Below, one piece after another: positions 17,943 to 27,061 of a DNA stretch of 64,000 nucleotides (position 1 is the first letter of the stretch; every line of letters begins with the position of its first letter). Source of the DNA: Kitasatospora sp. Root107 (GTDB taxonomy: Bacteria > Actinomycetota > Actinomycetes > Streptomycetales > Streptomycetaceae); the NCBI RefSeq assembly GCF_001424875.1, contig NZ_LMCT01000072.1, positions 177,632-241,631 on the forward strand. Direction: 5' to 3'. The notes beneath the pieces were generated by a model. That model worked only from the letters and a program-made list of their open reading frames with translations. It did not search any database and was not told the origin of the DNA. The position numbers and the translations under genes were made by a program.

Positions 17943-19298
17943 TCAGTGCGTCTTCTCCAGGGTGGGGGCGTCCGGCTGGGCCGGGACCGTGGAGGTGTGA
18001 CTGTCCACCAGGGTGGTCTCGTCGAAGGGGAGGCGGCCGGTCAGGACCTGGTCCATCCGGTCGCGGTCGAGCTCCTTGGTCCAGTGGCCGATCAGCACGG
18101 TGGCGACGGCGTTGCCCGCGAAGTTGGTGAGCGCGCGGGCTTCGGACATGAAGCGGTCGATGCCGACGATGAGGCCGACGCCGTCGACGAGTTCGGGGCG
18201 GTGGGACTGGAGGCCGCCGGCGAGGGTGGCGAGGCCGGCGCCGGTGACGCCTGCTGCGCCCTTGCTGGCGATGATCATGAAGATGAGGAGACCGAGCTGC
18301 TGGCCGAGCGCCATCGGCTTGTCGAGGGCCTCGGAGATGAAGATCGAGGCCATCGTCAGGTAGATCGCGGTGCCGTCGAGGTTGAAGCTGTAGCCGGTGG
18401 GGACGGTGATGCCGACGACGGGACGGCTGACGCCGAGGTGCTCCATCTTGGCGATCAGGCGGGGGAGGGCGCTCTCGGAGGAGGAGGTGGAGAGGATGAG
18501 GAGGAACTCGCGGCCGAGGTAGCGGAGCAGGGCGAAGATGTTGACCCCCGCGGCCAGCCGGAGCAGTCCGCCGAGCACCAGCAGGACGAAGAGCGCGCAG
18601 GTGACGTAGAAGCCGATCATGATCACGGCGAGGCTCTTGAGCGCGGCGGTGCCGGTGGCACCGACCACGGCGGCGATCGCGCCGAAGGCCCCGACCGGCG
18701 CCAGCCACATGATCATCGACATCACCCGGAAGACCAGCCGCTGGAGGTGCTCGATGCCGCGCAGCACCGGCTTCCCGGCCGGGCCCATCGCCTGCAGCGC
18801 GAAGCCCGCGAGCAGTGCGACCAGCAGGGTCTGCAGCACCTTGCCCTCGGTCAACGCGGAGAAGACGGTGGTCGGGATGATCCCGAGCAGGAAGTCCGTG
18901 GTGTCCTGGGCGTGCCCGGCGGTCGCCTGGGCGTGGCCGGACTTGGCGAGGGCCTGGGTGAGGTGCAGGCCGGATCCGGGCTCCAGCAGGTTGCCGACCA
19001 GCAGCCCGATGCCCAGCGCGACGGTGGACATCAGTAGGAAGTAGCCCAGTGCGAGACCGCCGACCCTGCCGACCTTGGCCGCCTTGGTGACCGAACCGAT
19101 GCCGAGCACGATGGTGCAGAAGATCACCGGGCTGATCATCATCTTGATCAGGTTCACGAAGCCGGTGCCGATCGGCTTCAGGTCCACCGCGACGCCGGGG
19201 GCGACCAGGCCGACCGCGATGCCGGCCAGCACCGCGACGATCACCGCGAGATAGAGGTAGTGCGTCCGGTCCCGTCTCTGGGCTGCTGTGGTCGTCAT
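17943..19298 (-). CDS. dctA: C4-dicarboxylate/proton (sodium) symporter
   Basis: This 451-residue secondary transporter of the DAACS family moves succinate, fumarate or malate. It has about eight transmembrane helices and two re-entrant loops. The family's serine-rich loop ILSTSSSESALP and the binding motif VPTGYSFNLDGTAIYLTMA are intact. The start is ATG 19298 with an AAGGAG ribosome site; the longer upstream frame is intergenic. It is divergent from a CitA/DcuS-type two-component system that almost certainly induces it. Confidence 0.94.
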   Translation of the reverse strand: MTTTAAQRRDRTHYLYLAVIVAVLAGIAVGLVAPGVAVDLKPIGTGFVNLIKMMISPVIFCTIVLGIGSVTKAAKVGRVGGLALGYFLLMSTVALGIGLLVGNLLEPGSGLHLTQALAKSGHAQATAGHAQDTTDFLLGIIPTTVFSALTEGKVLQTLLVALLAGFALQAMGPAGKPVLRGIEHLQRLVFRVMSMIMWLAPVGAFGAIAAVVGATGTAALKSLAVIMIGFYVTCALFVLLVLGGLLRLAAGVNIFALLRYLGREFLLILSTSSSESALPRLIAKMEHLGVSRPVVGITVPTGYSFNLDGTAIYLTMASIFISEALDKPMALGQQLGLLIFMIIASKGAAGVTGAGLATLAGGLQSHRPELVDGVGLIVGIDRFMSEARALTNFAGNAVATVLIGHWTKELDRDRMDQVLTGRLPFDETTLVDSHTSTVPAQPDAPTLEKTH

Positions 19299-19367
19299 GG
19301 TGCGGCTCCTTCGCCTGCGGGTGCTGCGGCCCGGGGTGGACGGGTCGGTCCGACTATGGGCGCCGAA

Positions 19368-19403
19368 GTGACCAGGGTCACGTTTGAGTTCATAGAGTTC
19401 ATG
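19368..19403. promoter_or_regulatory. Candidate operators: palindrome and tandem direct repeat
   Basis: In the 152-base gap between dctA and its divergent sensor kinase there is a perfect inverted repeat GTGACC-AG-GGTCAC (19368-19381). Five bases later comes a 9-base direct repeat GAGTTCATA/GAGTTCATG (19386-19403). Direct repeats are typical targets of CitB/DcuR-type regulators, and the palindrome could bind a separate dimeric regulator. Confidence 0.5.
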
Positions 19404-19450
19404 CCGCCTGGCCGGCTCGCCCCGCGCGGCGGCAGGGCACACTGGCTGGA

Positions 19451-21064
19451 ATGGACGCGCACCCCGACCTCCCTCCGCGCCGCCGCGCACGCAGCCTGGC
19501 GGGCCAGCTCTTCGTGCTCCAGGTGGTCATCGTGGCCGCGGTGGTGGCCGGGGGCGCGGTGCTCGCCTACCTGTTCACCACAGGCCGGGCCGAGGACGCC
19601 GCCCGCCGCCAGGTGACCGCCGTGGCCCGATCGGTGGCCGCCGCACCGAGCGTCCGGGACGCCGCGCTCGGCCCCGACCCGTCCGCCGTGCTCCAGCCGT
19701 ACGCCGAGCGGGTCCGCCAGGACACCGGGGTCGACTTCGTCACCGTGATGGCCCCCGACGGCATCCGCTGGGCCCACCGCGACCCCGCCCAGATCGGCCG
19801 CCCCTTCCTCGGGCACACCGAACAGGCGCTGGCGGGCCGGGTGTTCACCGAGACGTACACCGGCACGCTCGGCCCCTCGGTCCGCGTGGTGGCCCCGGTG
19901 CTGGACGGCGGCCGGGTGGTCGGGATGGTCAGCGCGGGCATCACGGTGCAGTCGATCAGCACCCAGCTACGCGGTCCGCTGATCGCGCTCAGCGGAGTCG
20001 CGTTCGGCGCGCTGCTGCTCGGCGGGGCGGCCACCTACCTGGCCAACGCCCGGCTGCGACGGCACACCCACGGCATGGGGGCCGCGCAGCTGAGCCACCT
20101 GTACGACTACCACCAGGCCACCCTGCACTCCGTCCGGGAGGGCCTGGTGCTGCTGGACGGTGCCGGCCGGGTGGTGCTCTGCAACGACGCGGCCCGCGAA
20201 CTGCTGGGCCTGTCGGGCGAGTTGGCCGGCGTACCGGTCCGCTCGCTCGGCCTGCCGCCCTCGCTGGTCCGGGCACTCGGCTCGGCTGAACCGGTCCGGG
20301 ACGAGCTGCACCTGACCGCGGAGCGGGTGGTGGTGCTGAACACCTCGGCGGTCGGGCCCGGTCTCGGCACCGTGGTGACCCTCCGGGACCACACCGAACT
20401 CCAGGGACTGGTCGGTGAGTTGGACTCGGTACGAGGCTTCGCCGAGGCGCTCGGCGCGCAGGCGCACGAGGCCGCCAACCGGCTGCACACGGTGGTCTCG
20501 CTGATCGAACTCGGCCGCCACCGCGAGGCGGTGGACTTCGCCACCGCCGAACTCGAACTCGCCCAGCAGCTCACCGACCGGGTGGTGGCGGCGGTCGGCG
20601 AACCGGTGCTGGCCGCCCTGCTGCTCGGCAAGACCGCCCAAGCCGCCGAACGCGGCGTCGAGTTGACCCTGACCGAGGACAGCCGGATCGACGACGGCGT
20701 ACTGCCACCCGGCCTCACCCCGCGCGACCTGGTCACCGTGCTCGGCAACCTGGTGGACAACGCGGTGGACGCCGCGATCGAGAACGCCGCCGCCCGCGCC
20801 CCCGAAGTCACCGTCACCGCCCGGGTGGACGGCTCCGAACTGCTGCTCCGGGTCGCCGACTCCGGGGCCGGCATCGAACCGGACGCCGCCGCCGAGGTGT
20901 TCGGCCGGGGCTGGACCACCAAGGCGGCCGAGGGCGGCCGGGGACTGGGCCTCGCCCTGGTCCAGCAAACCGCCCGGCGCAACGGCGGGACGGTGCAGGT
21001 CGGCCGCTCGGACGGCGCGGTGCTCACCGTCCGGCTGCCGCTCCAGCGGGAGGCGGTCCGATGA
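19451..21064 (+). CDS. CitA/DcuS-family sensor histidine kinase
   Basis: This 537-residue membrane sensor has one transmembrane helix (about 18-40), an extracytoplasmic Cache/PAS ligand domain (about 45-175) and a second helix (about 178-200). A cytoplasmic PAS (SVREGLVLLDGAGRVVLCND) follows, then a SpoB-type histidine helix LGAQAHEAANRLHTVVSLIE and an ATPase domain (N box LVDNAVDAAIENAA, G boxes DSGAGIEPD and GGRGLGLALVQ). The family senses citrate or C4-dicarboxylates. Its position beside dctA argues for C4-dicarboxylates. A leaderless start at ATG 19451 is likely (CACACT seven bases before). The stop overlaps the regulator start. Confidence 0.93.
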   Translation: MDAHPDLPPRRRARSLAGQLFVLQVVIVAAVVAGGAVLAYLFTTGRAEDAARRQVTAVARSVAAAPSVRDAALGPDPSAVLQPYAERVRQDTGVDFVTVMAPDGIRWAHRDPAQIGRPFLGHTEQALAGRVFTETYTGTLGPSVRVVAPVLDGGRVVGMVSAGITVQSISTQLRGPLIALSGVAFGALLLGGAATYLANARLRRHTHGMGAAQLSHLYDYHQATLHSVREGLVLLDGAGRVVLCNDAARELLGLSGELAGVPVRSLGLPPSLVRALGSAEPVRDELHLTAERVVVLNTSAVGPGLGTVVTLRDHTELQGLVGELDSVRGFAEALGAQAHEAANRLHTVVSLIELGRHREAVDFATAELELAQQLTDRVVAAVGEPVLAALLLGKTAQAAERGVELTLTEDSRIDDGVLPPGLTPRDLVTVLGNLVDNAVDAAIENAAARAPEVTVTARVDGSELLLRVADSGAGIEPDAAAEVFGRGWTTKAAEGGRGLGLALVQQTARRNGGTVQVGRSDGAVLTVRLPLQREAVR

Positions 21065-21756
21065 TCTCGGTCCTCGTCGTGGAGGACGACCCGGTGGCCG
21101 CCGCCGCCCATACCCTCTACGTCCAGCGCACCCCGGGCTTCGCCGCCGCGGGCACCGCACACACCTGCACCGAGGCGCTGCGCCTGCTGGACCGCTCCCG
21201 TACCGCCGGAACCCCCGTGGACCTGCTGCTGCTCGACCTCCACCTGCCCGACGGCCACGGCCTCCAGCTGCTCCGTACGCTGCGCGCCGCCGGGCACTCC
21301 GCCGACATCATCGCCGTCACCTCGGCGCGCGAGCTGGCCACCGTCCGGCAGGCCGTCTCGGCCGGGGTGGTCCAGTACCTGCTGAAGCCTTTCGGTGCGG
21401 CCGCCCTGCACGATCGCCTGGACCGCTACGCCCGCTACCGCTCCACCCTCGGCCGGACCGGCGACGCCACCGGCCAGGACGAGGTCGACCAGGCCTTCGC
21501 CGCCCTCCGCACCCCCGACCGCTCCGCCCTCCCCAAGGGCCTCAGCGCCGCCACCCTCGACACCCTGGCCACCGTGCTGCGCACCGCCCCTGACGGCGTG
21601 TCCGCCACCGCAGCCGCCACCGCCACCGGCGTCTCCCGGATCACCGCCCGCCGCTACCTCGAACACCTGGTCACCACCGGCCTCGCCGACCGCGAACCCC
21701 AGTACGGCCAGGTCGGCCGCCCGGAGCTCAACTACCGCTGGCGCACCGGGCGGTAG
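21061..21756 (+). CDS. CitB/DcuR-family response regulator
   Basis: This 231-residue regulator has a receiver domain (VVEDDPVAAAAHTLYV, phospho-acceptor in LLLLDLHLPDGHG, Lys in LLKPFG) and a C-terminal winged-helix-like DNA-binding region (GVSATAAATATGVSRITARR). It is coupled to the kinase by a 4-base overlap. The likely target is the divergent dctA promoter with its tandem repeat at 19386-19403. Confidence 0.92.
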   Translation: MISVLVVEDDPVAAAAHTLYVQRTPGFAAAGTAHTCTEALRLLDRSRTAGTPVDLLLLDLHLPDGHGLQLLRTLRAAGHSADIIAVTSARELATVRQAVSAGVVQYLLKPFGAAALHDRLDRYARYRSTLGRTGDATGQDEVDQAFAALRTPDRSALPKGLSAATLDTLATVLRTAPDGVSATAAATATGVSRITARRYLEHLVTTGLADREPQYGQVGRPELNYRWRTGR

Positions 21757-21806
21757 AGCTCGGACAGCGACCAGAACGTGGCGAGCGAGCATGAGGGTCC
21801 CGGGAA

Positions 21807-22055
21807 TCAGCTCGCCGGAGCGTCGTCTTGCCGCTGTTCGGCGAGCCACTGGGCGGACCTCCGCTCGGCTTCCTCGGCCTCCGCTGCGGCTTGTGCTCGG
21901 GCCGGTTCGGGGATCTCGCCGTGGTGGCGAACGTGCTCCGCCACCAGTTCGGCCAGGCGATCGCGCTCCAACTGCCGCTCGACCGCAGTGGTGACGTACA
22001 CGCTGGTGAGCACGGGCTGCACATAGTAATCGTAAGCCGGTGCGGCGGGGGCGGG
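21807..22055 (-). pseudogene. Fragment resembling the C-terminus of a VapB-like antitoxin
   Basis: After a stop at 22056-22058 this frame encodes about 82 residues. They read TSVYVTTAVERQLERDRLA, then an acidic/Ala helix ending in RQDDAPAS. The pattern 'S.YVT.A...Q..RD.LA.L......HG' resembles the back half of actinobacterial ribbon-helix-helix antitoxins that pair with PIN toxins. The front half and any toxin gene are missing. The only start available is a GTG inside the conserved part (22022) without a good ribosome site, so I read it as a remnant. The family call is from pattern memory only. Confidence 0.4.
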
Positions 22056-22461
22056 TCAGGGCGATCACGGCGAGCGTCGTGCTGATCAGGCCCACCAGTA
22101 CGGCGACGTAGGCGCCGCCCAGCCCGTTGCCGGTGCCGAGACCGCCGTCGGCGGTTGCCGCGACTGCCCCGCCGACGACCACGGCGATCAGTCCCGCCAC
22201 GAGGGCTGTGACAGCCCCCTTCCGCCGGGCCCAACTGCCGATGCGACCGCTACCGGTGGGGCGGGCCAGGACCAGGCCGCCGTTGACCGCGCCGAGGAGG
22301 CCGACCAGCGCGGCCAGGGAGGCTCCGATGCGGCCGACGCTCAGGGTGTAGACGCTTGCGGCGACCGGATGGACCGAGGGGTCCGCGGCCGCCGGTTCGG
22401 CGAGCGCGAGAACACCGATCAGGGTGGCTCCGGCCACGGCAAGCACGGTACGGACTGACAT
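22036..22461 (-). CDS. DUF6223-like small membrane protein, natural stop lost
   Basis: The product has a signal-type first helix (MSVRTVLAVAGATLIGVLAL), then hydrophobic helices and the motif TADGGLGTGNGLGGAYVAVL, typical of the DUF6223 family of small streptomycete membrane proteins. The family-like part ends at RPRRTG near 22036. The frame then runs on without a stop for hundreds of codons, antisense to the dct kinase, and immediately abuts the antitoxin-like fragment in another frame. The coordinates given cover only the recognisable part. The start ATG 22461 has an AAGGAG site. Confidence 0.55.
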
Positions 22462-22678
22462 GTGGTGCTCCTTCTCTCACGGGAACTGGATCACCCGAGC
22501 ATGTCTGCCGGACCCACCGTCAGTCGTCCAGCGGGCGCAGGCACTTTGCCCTGCCGCCGATGGCGCAGCCTGCTACGGCGGACGCGGTGGGAAGCCGTGG
22601 AGCTACCGCGTGCGTGGTAGTCCTCCCCTCCTCCGTGAGCGGGACTCGCCCGTGCCGGCGTACGGCTAGGGTGCGCCA

Positions 22679-23802
22679 ATGAGCAGAGAACGGTTCAGTG
22701 TTCGCGCCGGGGTCAGGGACTGGGCGATCGCCGTGGGAGTGGCAGCGACGCTGCTGGTCGGCGGGCTGTCCGGGGAGCACTCCGGCACCGACCTCGATCT
22801 GCTCGGCTACGCGTTGCTGACGGTCGGTGGCCTGGCGCTGGCCGTCGGCCGCCGGGCTCCGGTCCCCGTCCTTGCCGTCACCGGGCTGTGCGCGGTGGGG
22901 TACCAGGCGGTCGGGTTCGACGTGCCTGTCGTCGGGTACCTGTTCGCGGTGTACGCAGCCGTCCGGGCGGGACACCGCACCGTCACGGTGGTGGCGAGCG
23001 TGACCATGATCGCCGCTCTCCCCTTCGCCGCTCTGGCCTCGGGCCTGCGCGACATGGGAGAGGCGCGCAGGCCCGAGGCGCCCTCGAACTGGCCTGGCTG
23101 ATCGCCGCCGGCGCTGCGGGGGAAGCGCTGCGGCAGGCCGAGCGGCGGGCGGACGAAGCCGAGCGCACCCGCGAGGAGACGGCGCGACGCCGTGCGGACG
23201 AGGAACGCCTGCACATCGCACGGGAGTTGCACGATTCGCTGACCCATCAGATTTCGGTCATCAAGGTGCAGTCCGAAGCCGCTGTCCACGTGGCCCGCAA
23301 GCGGGGTGAACCGGTGCCGGAGGCGCTGCTGGCGATCCGGGAGGCCGGGCGGGAGGCGGCCCGGGAGCTGCGGGCGACCCTGGAGGCACTGCGCGACGAC
23401 GACACCACCCCGCCGCACGGGCTGGACCACATCCCGGAGTTGATGGATCGGGCCGGCCGGACCGGCCTGGCGGCGACGCTGACGATCGAGGGACAGCGGC
23501 AGGACGTGCCGGCCGCGGTGGGCCGGACCGCGTACCGGATCGTCCAGGAGTCGCTGACCAACATCGCCCGGCACGCCGCGGCCACCACGGCGTCGGTCCG
23601 GATCGACTACCGGTCGGACTCCCTCGCGCTACGGGTCGACGACGACGGCAGGGCCACCCCGGACAACGCCTCGAAGCCCGGCATCGGGCTGCTCGGGATG
23701 CGCGAACGCGTGACCGCTCTCGGTGGTCACCTGCGGGCGGCACCCCGCAGCGAGGGCGGCTTCACCGTCCAGGCCGAACTCCCCGTGGAACGAGCGTCAT
23801 GA
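22679..23802 (+). pseudogene. Sensor histidine kinase split by a frameshift
   Basis: The first frame (22679-23101) encodes an N-terminal membrane region with about four helices and stops at TGA 23099. The rest of the kinase lies in the -1 frame from about 23080: a coiled linker, HisKA_3 box ARELHDSLTHQISVIKVQ, and an ATPase domain (VQESLTNIARHAA, GIGLLGMRERVTALGGH) to 23802. One base appears to be missing in the G/C-rich stretch 23060-23090. The following response regulator is intact and overlaps the end by ATGA. The start is leaderless (TAGGGT six bases before ATG 22679). It is either a true lesion or a sequencing error. Confidence 0.85.
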
Positions 23803-24479
23803 TCCGTGTCCTGCTGGTCGACGACCAGCCGCTCATCCGCAGCGGATTCCGCGCTTTCCTCGATCTGGAGGACGACATCGAGGTGGTGGCCGAGGCGGCC
23901 GACGGGCAGCAGGCTCTGGAGCGCGCCAGGGAGCACCTGCCCGACATCGCGATCATCGACATCCAGATGCCGGTCATGGACGGCATCGAGGCGACCCGGC
24001 GGATCGCCGCGGACCCGGCCCTGGCCCAGGTGCATGTCGTCATCCTGACCAACTACGGCCTGGACGAACACGTCTTCAACGCGCTGCGCGCCGGGGCCGC
24101 AGGGTTCCTCGTCAAGGACATCCTCCCGGAGGACTTCCTGCACGCCGTACGCGTCGCCGCGCGGGGTGATGCCCTGCTGGCACCGTCGATCACCCGCAGG
24201 CTGATCGACCGGTACGTCAGCCGACCGCTCCCCACCGACGCCGGCCCGGGGCTGGCCGAGTTGACCGGCCGTGAACGCGAGGCTGTCGTCCTGGTCGCGC
24301 AGGGCCTGTCCAACGACGAGATCGCGGGCCGCATGGTGATCAGCCCGATGACCGCGAAGACCCACATCAACCGGGCGATGACCAAGCTCCATGCCCGCGA
24401 CCGGGCCCAACTCGTGGTCCTCGCCTACGAGTCCGGCCTGGTGACCGTTCAGAGTGCCCGCTCTGCCACGGCAAGGTAG
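23799..24479 (+). CDS. LuxR/NarL-family response regulator
   Basis: This is an intact 226-residue regulator with a receiver domain (LLVDDQPLIRSGF, phospho-acceptor in AIIDIQMPVMDG, Lys in FLVKDIL) and a GerE helix-turn-helix (LTGREREAVVLVAQGLSNDE, then SPMTAKTHINRAMTKL). It is the partner of the frameshifted kinase upstream. Its last 31 bases overlap the end of the convergent methyltransferase gene. Confidence 0.93.
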   Translation: MIRVLLVDDQPLIRSGFRAFLDLEDDIEVVAEAADGQQALERAREHLPDIAIIDIQMPVMDGIEATRRIAADPALAQVHVVILTNYGLDEHVFNALRAGAAGFLVKDILPEDFLHAVRVAARGDALLAPSITRRLIDRYVSRPLPTDAGPGLAELTGREREAVVLVAQGLSNDEIAGRMVISPMTAKTHINRAMTKLHARDRAQLVVLAYESGLVTVQSARSATAR

Positions 24480-25048
24480 CGGTCGTCGGTGTCGGTGTAG
24501 CTCACCAGGTGCCAGCCGTTGGCGGCCAGCAGGGGGCGGAGGTTTGGCTCGGCGCGGCGGTCGTCGGGGGTGAGTTCGCGGCCGTGGCGGGCGGCCAGGA
24601 CGGCGCGGCCGATCGGGTGGAAGAGGGCGAGGCGGCCGGACGGGCGGGTGACCCGGGCCAGTTCGCGCAGGCCGAGGGCGGGGTCGGGGAGGTGGTTGAC
24701 CAGGCCGGCCGCGAAGACCAGGTCGGCCGTCCCGTCGGGCAGCGGGAGGTGCGCGCAGTCGGCCAGTGCGACGGCGGCCACGCCGGAGTGGGCCTGGGCC
24801 CGGGCCACCATCTCGGGGGTCACGTCGATGCCGAGTACGGTCCCGGACGGGCCGACGGCGTCACGGAGCAGCGGCAGCGCCCGGCCGGTCCCGCAGCCCG
24901 CGTCGAGTACGAACGCACCTGAGGCCAGGCCGAGTTCGGCGATCGCGGCGGCGTAGCGCGGGCTGTCGTCCGGGTACTTGGAGTCCCAGGTGTCGGCGCG
25001 GGCGGCGAAGAACTCACGGGTGGCGGCCAGTTCGGCTTCGTACGACAT
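24449..25048 (-). CDS. Class I SAM-dependent methyltransferase
   Basis: This 199-residue methyltransferase of the UbiE/Methyltransf_11 type has motif I VLDAGCGTGRALPLL, an acidic residue after the second strand (GIDVTPEMVARA) and the post-motif LADCAHLPLPDGTADLV. The substrate is unknown. It is the second gene of a two-gene unit: nine bases separate it from the RibD_C gene upstream, so the two are probably co-transcribed. Confidence 0.9.
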   Translation of the reverse strand: MSYEAELAATREFFAARADTWDSKYPDDSPRYAAAIAELGLASGAFVLDAGCGTGRALPLLRDAVGPSGTVLGIDVTPEMVARAQAHSGVAAVALADCAHLPLPDGTADLVFAAGLVNHLPDPALGLRELARVTRPSGRLALFHPIGRAVLAARHGRELTPDDRRAEPNLRPLLAANGWHLVSYTDTDDRYLAVAERAL

Positions 25049-25057
25049 GCCCGCAGC

Positions 25058-25627
25058 CTACGGTGCGGGGACCTTCCGGTAGTGGAGCAGGGCGACCCCG
25101 TTGCCGAAGGTCCGGCTCTCGATCAGCTCCAGGTCCACCGTGCGGTCGGCGGGCGGGAAGAGCGGCTTGCCCCGCCCGATCAGGACCGGGTGGACGTAGA
25201 TCCGGTACTCGTCGATCAGGCCGTGCTGCGCGAACGCGGTGGCCAACTCGGCGCCGCTGAGCACCAGATCGCCGCCGGGCCGGGCCGTGAGCGCCCGCAC
25301 CTCGGCCGGGTCGACCTCGCGGGCGATCTCGGTGTTCCAGCCGGCGTGGGTGAGGGTCCGGGAGTAGACGGTCTTCGGCATCTCCCGCCAGATGCCCGCG
25401 AACTCCGCCGTCGGCCCGCTCACCGAGGGGTCGGCGTCGGCGGTCGGCCAGTAGTCGGCCATCAGCTGCCAGGTGACCCGCCCGCTCAGGAAACCGCCCT
25501 TGGTGCGCAGTTCGTCGTTCATGTGCTGGTGCAGCTCGTCGTCCACCCGGTGCCAGCTGATGTCGCGGTCCGGGCGCTCGATGTAGCCGTCCAGGGAGAT
25601 GCCCACGAACAGGATGATCTTCCGCAT
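25058..25627 (-). CDS. Dihydrofolate reductase-fold (RibD_C) protein
   Basis: This 189-residue NADPH-dependent reductase-like protein of the RibD C-terminal family begins MRKIILFVGISLDGYIERPD, the usual family start. It ends with the ligand-binding stretch DEYRIYVHPVLIGRGKPLFP. Members are annotated as deaminase/reductases, but stand-alone copies mostly have no proven role in riboflavin synthesis. It is the first gene of an operon with a methyltransferase. Confidence 0.92.
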   Translation of the reverse strand: MRKIILFVGISLDGYIERPDRDISWHRVDDELHQHMNDELRTKGGFLSGRVTWQLMADYWPTADADPSVSGPTAEFAGIWREMPKTVYSRTLTHAGWNTEIAREVDPAEVRALTARPGGDLVLSGAELATAFAQHGLIDEYRIYVHPVLIGRGKPLFPPADRTVDLELIESRTFGNGVALLHYRKVPAP

Positions 25628-25742
25628 CCGTTCACCATGGCACGGCCCGTTTCCCCTGTCGGCCTCACTCGTTGATGGAGTGTCGGGTTCACTCGGACGA
25701 GTGGAAAGCGGGCCCGATGCGGAGCAGGGGATTCCAGGCGAG

Positions 25743-25761
25743 TAAAGTTAGGCTTACCTAA
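25743..25761. promoter_or_regulatory. Iron box (IdeR/DmdR1-type operator)
   Basis: The 19-base sequence TAAAGTTAGGCTTACCTAA matches the actinobacterial iron-box consensus TWAGGTTAGSCTWACCTWA at 18 of 19 positions. It ends 16 bases before the TTG start of the aminotransferase gene, so the Fe(II)-loaded repressor would block its promoter. It ties the diaminobutyrate pair to iron limitation. Confidence 0.9.
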
Positions 25762-25777
25762 CTCAAGGGAGTCTGCC

Positions 25778-27061
25778 TTGGCCCTCACCGCCGCCCCCTC
25801 GGCCGGCGACGCGATCCTGCGCCGTCAGCGCATCCGCGAGTCGGCTGCCCGCACCTACGCCCGTTCCTTCCCGATCGTGCCGGTCCGGGCCCACGGGATG
25901 ACGGTGGAGGGCGCGGACGGCCGCCGCTATCTGGACTGTCTGTCCGGCGCCGGGACGCTGGCGCTCGGCCACAACCACCCGACGGTGCTCACCGCGATCC
26001 GCCGCACCCTGGACAGCGGCGCACCGCTGCACCTGCTCGACCTGGCCACCGCCGAGAAGGACGACTTCACCACCGCGCTGTTCGAGAGCCTGCCGCCCGG
26101 CTTCGGCGACCGTTCCCGGGTGCACTTCTGCGGACCGGCCGGCACCGACGCGGTCGAGGCGGCGCTCAAGCTGATGCAGACCGCCACCGGCCGCCGGGGC
26201 GCGCTCGCGTTCACCGGCGCGTACCACGGCATGACCGCCGGGGCGCTGGCCGTCACCGGCGCCGTCGACGTCAAGTCGCCGCTGCCCAGCGGGGGAGAGG
26301 TGACCCGGCTGCCCTACCCGTACGCCTACCGCTGCCCGTTCGGCGAGGGCGCGCGCGGGGCCGAGCTGTCCGCGACGTACGTGGAGCGGCTGCTCGACGA
26401 CCCGTCAGGGGGCGTGCTGCCGCCGGCCGCGATGATCCTGGAGGTGGTCCAGGGAGAGGGCGGAGTGGTGCCCGCGCCGGACGGCTGGCTGCGCGAGATG
26501 CGCCGGATCACCGCCGAACGCGGCATCCCGCTGATCGTGGACGAGGTGCAGACCGGCGTCGGCCGGACCGGCGCGATGTGGGCGGTCGAGCACAGCGGGA
26601 TCGTGCCGGACGCGATGGTGCTGTCCAAGGCGATCGGCGGCAGCCTGCCGCTCGCGGTGGTGGTCTACCGTGAGGAGTACGACGGCTGGCTGCCCGGCGC
26701 GCACACCGGCACCTTCCGGGGCAACACGCTGGCGATGGCGGCGGGCACGGCCACCCTGCGGTACGTCGCCGAACACGATCTACCGGCCAGGGCCGACCTG
26801 CTCGGAGCCCGGCTGACGGGCCGTCTGGACGCGCTCAAGGGACGGCTGCCGGTGATCGGCGACGTCCGGGGCCGGGGCCTGATGAATCCCGAGCTGGCCC
26901 GCCGGGTCCGGGCGGCCTGCCTGCATCGCGGCCTGATCGTCGAACTCGGCGGCCGCCACGACGCGGTGCTCCGGCTGCTGCCCCCGCTCACCGTCACCGA
27001 CGAACAGGTCGAGGCGGTCCTGGAGCGGCTCGCCGACGCGATCGAGGCCGCGTCCCGATGA
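25778..27061 (+). CDS. Diaminobutyrate--2-oxoglutarate aminotransferase
   Basis: This class-III PLP aminotransferase (427 residues) makes L-2,4-diaminobutyrate from aspartate semialdehyde and glutamate. Visible features are the cofactor-phosphate region GPAGTDAVEAALKL, FTGAYHGMTAGALAVTG, the PLP-ring Asp in VDEVQTGVGRTG and the Schiff-base Lys in LSKAIGGSLP. It starts at TTG 25778 after AAGGGAG. The stop overlaps the decarboxylase start by ATGA. The C-terminal domain looks about 20 residues short between GRGLM and PELARRV, where family members usually have another strand and loop. Confidence 0.9.
   Translation: MALTAAPSAGDAILRRQRIRESAARTYARSFPIVPVRAHGMTVEGADGRRYLDCLSGAGTLALGHNHPTVLTAIRRTLDSGAPLHLLDLATAEKDDFTTALFESLPPGFGDRSRVHFCGPAGTDAVEAALKLMQTATGRRGALAFTGAYHGMTAGALAVTGAVDVKSPLPSGGEVTRLPYPYAYRCPFGEGARGAELSATYVERLLDDPSGGVLPPAAMILEVVQGEGGVVPAPDGWLREMRRITAERGIPLIVDEVQTGVGRTGAMWAVEHSGIVPDAMVLSKAIGGSLPLAVVVYREEYDGWLPGAHTGTFRGNTLAMAAGTATLRYVAEHDLPARADLLGARLTGRLDALKGRLPVIGDVRGRGLMNPELARRVRAACLHRGLIVELGGRHDAVLRLLPPLTVTDEQVEAVLERLADAIEAASR

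Noticed and set aside
20107..22030. Very long minus-strand open frame continuing the DUF6223-like gene antisense to the dct kinase
   Set aside because: It is a by-product of G/C-rich third positions on the opposite strand. After RPRRTG it has no family features and overlaps a clear kinase gene throughout.
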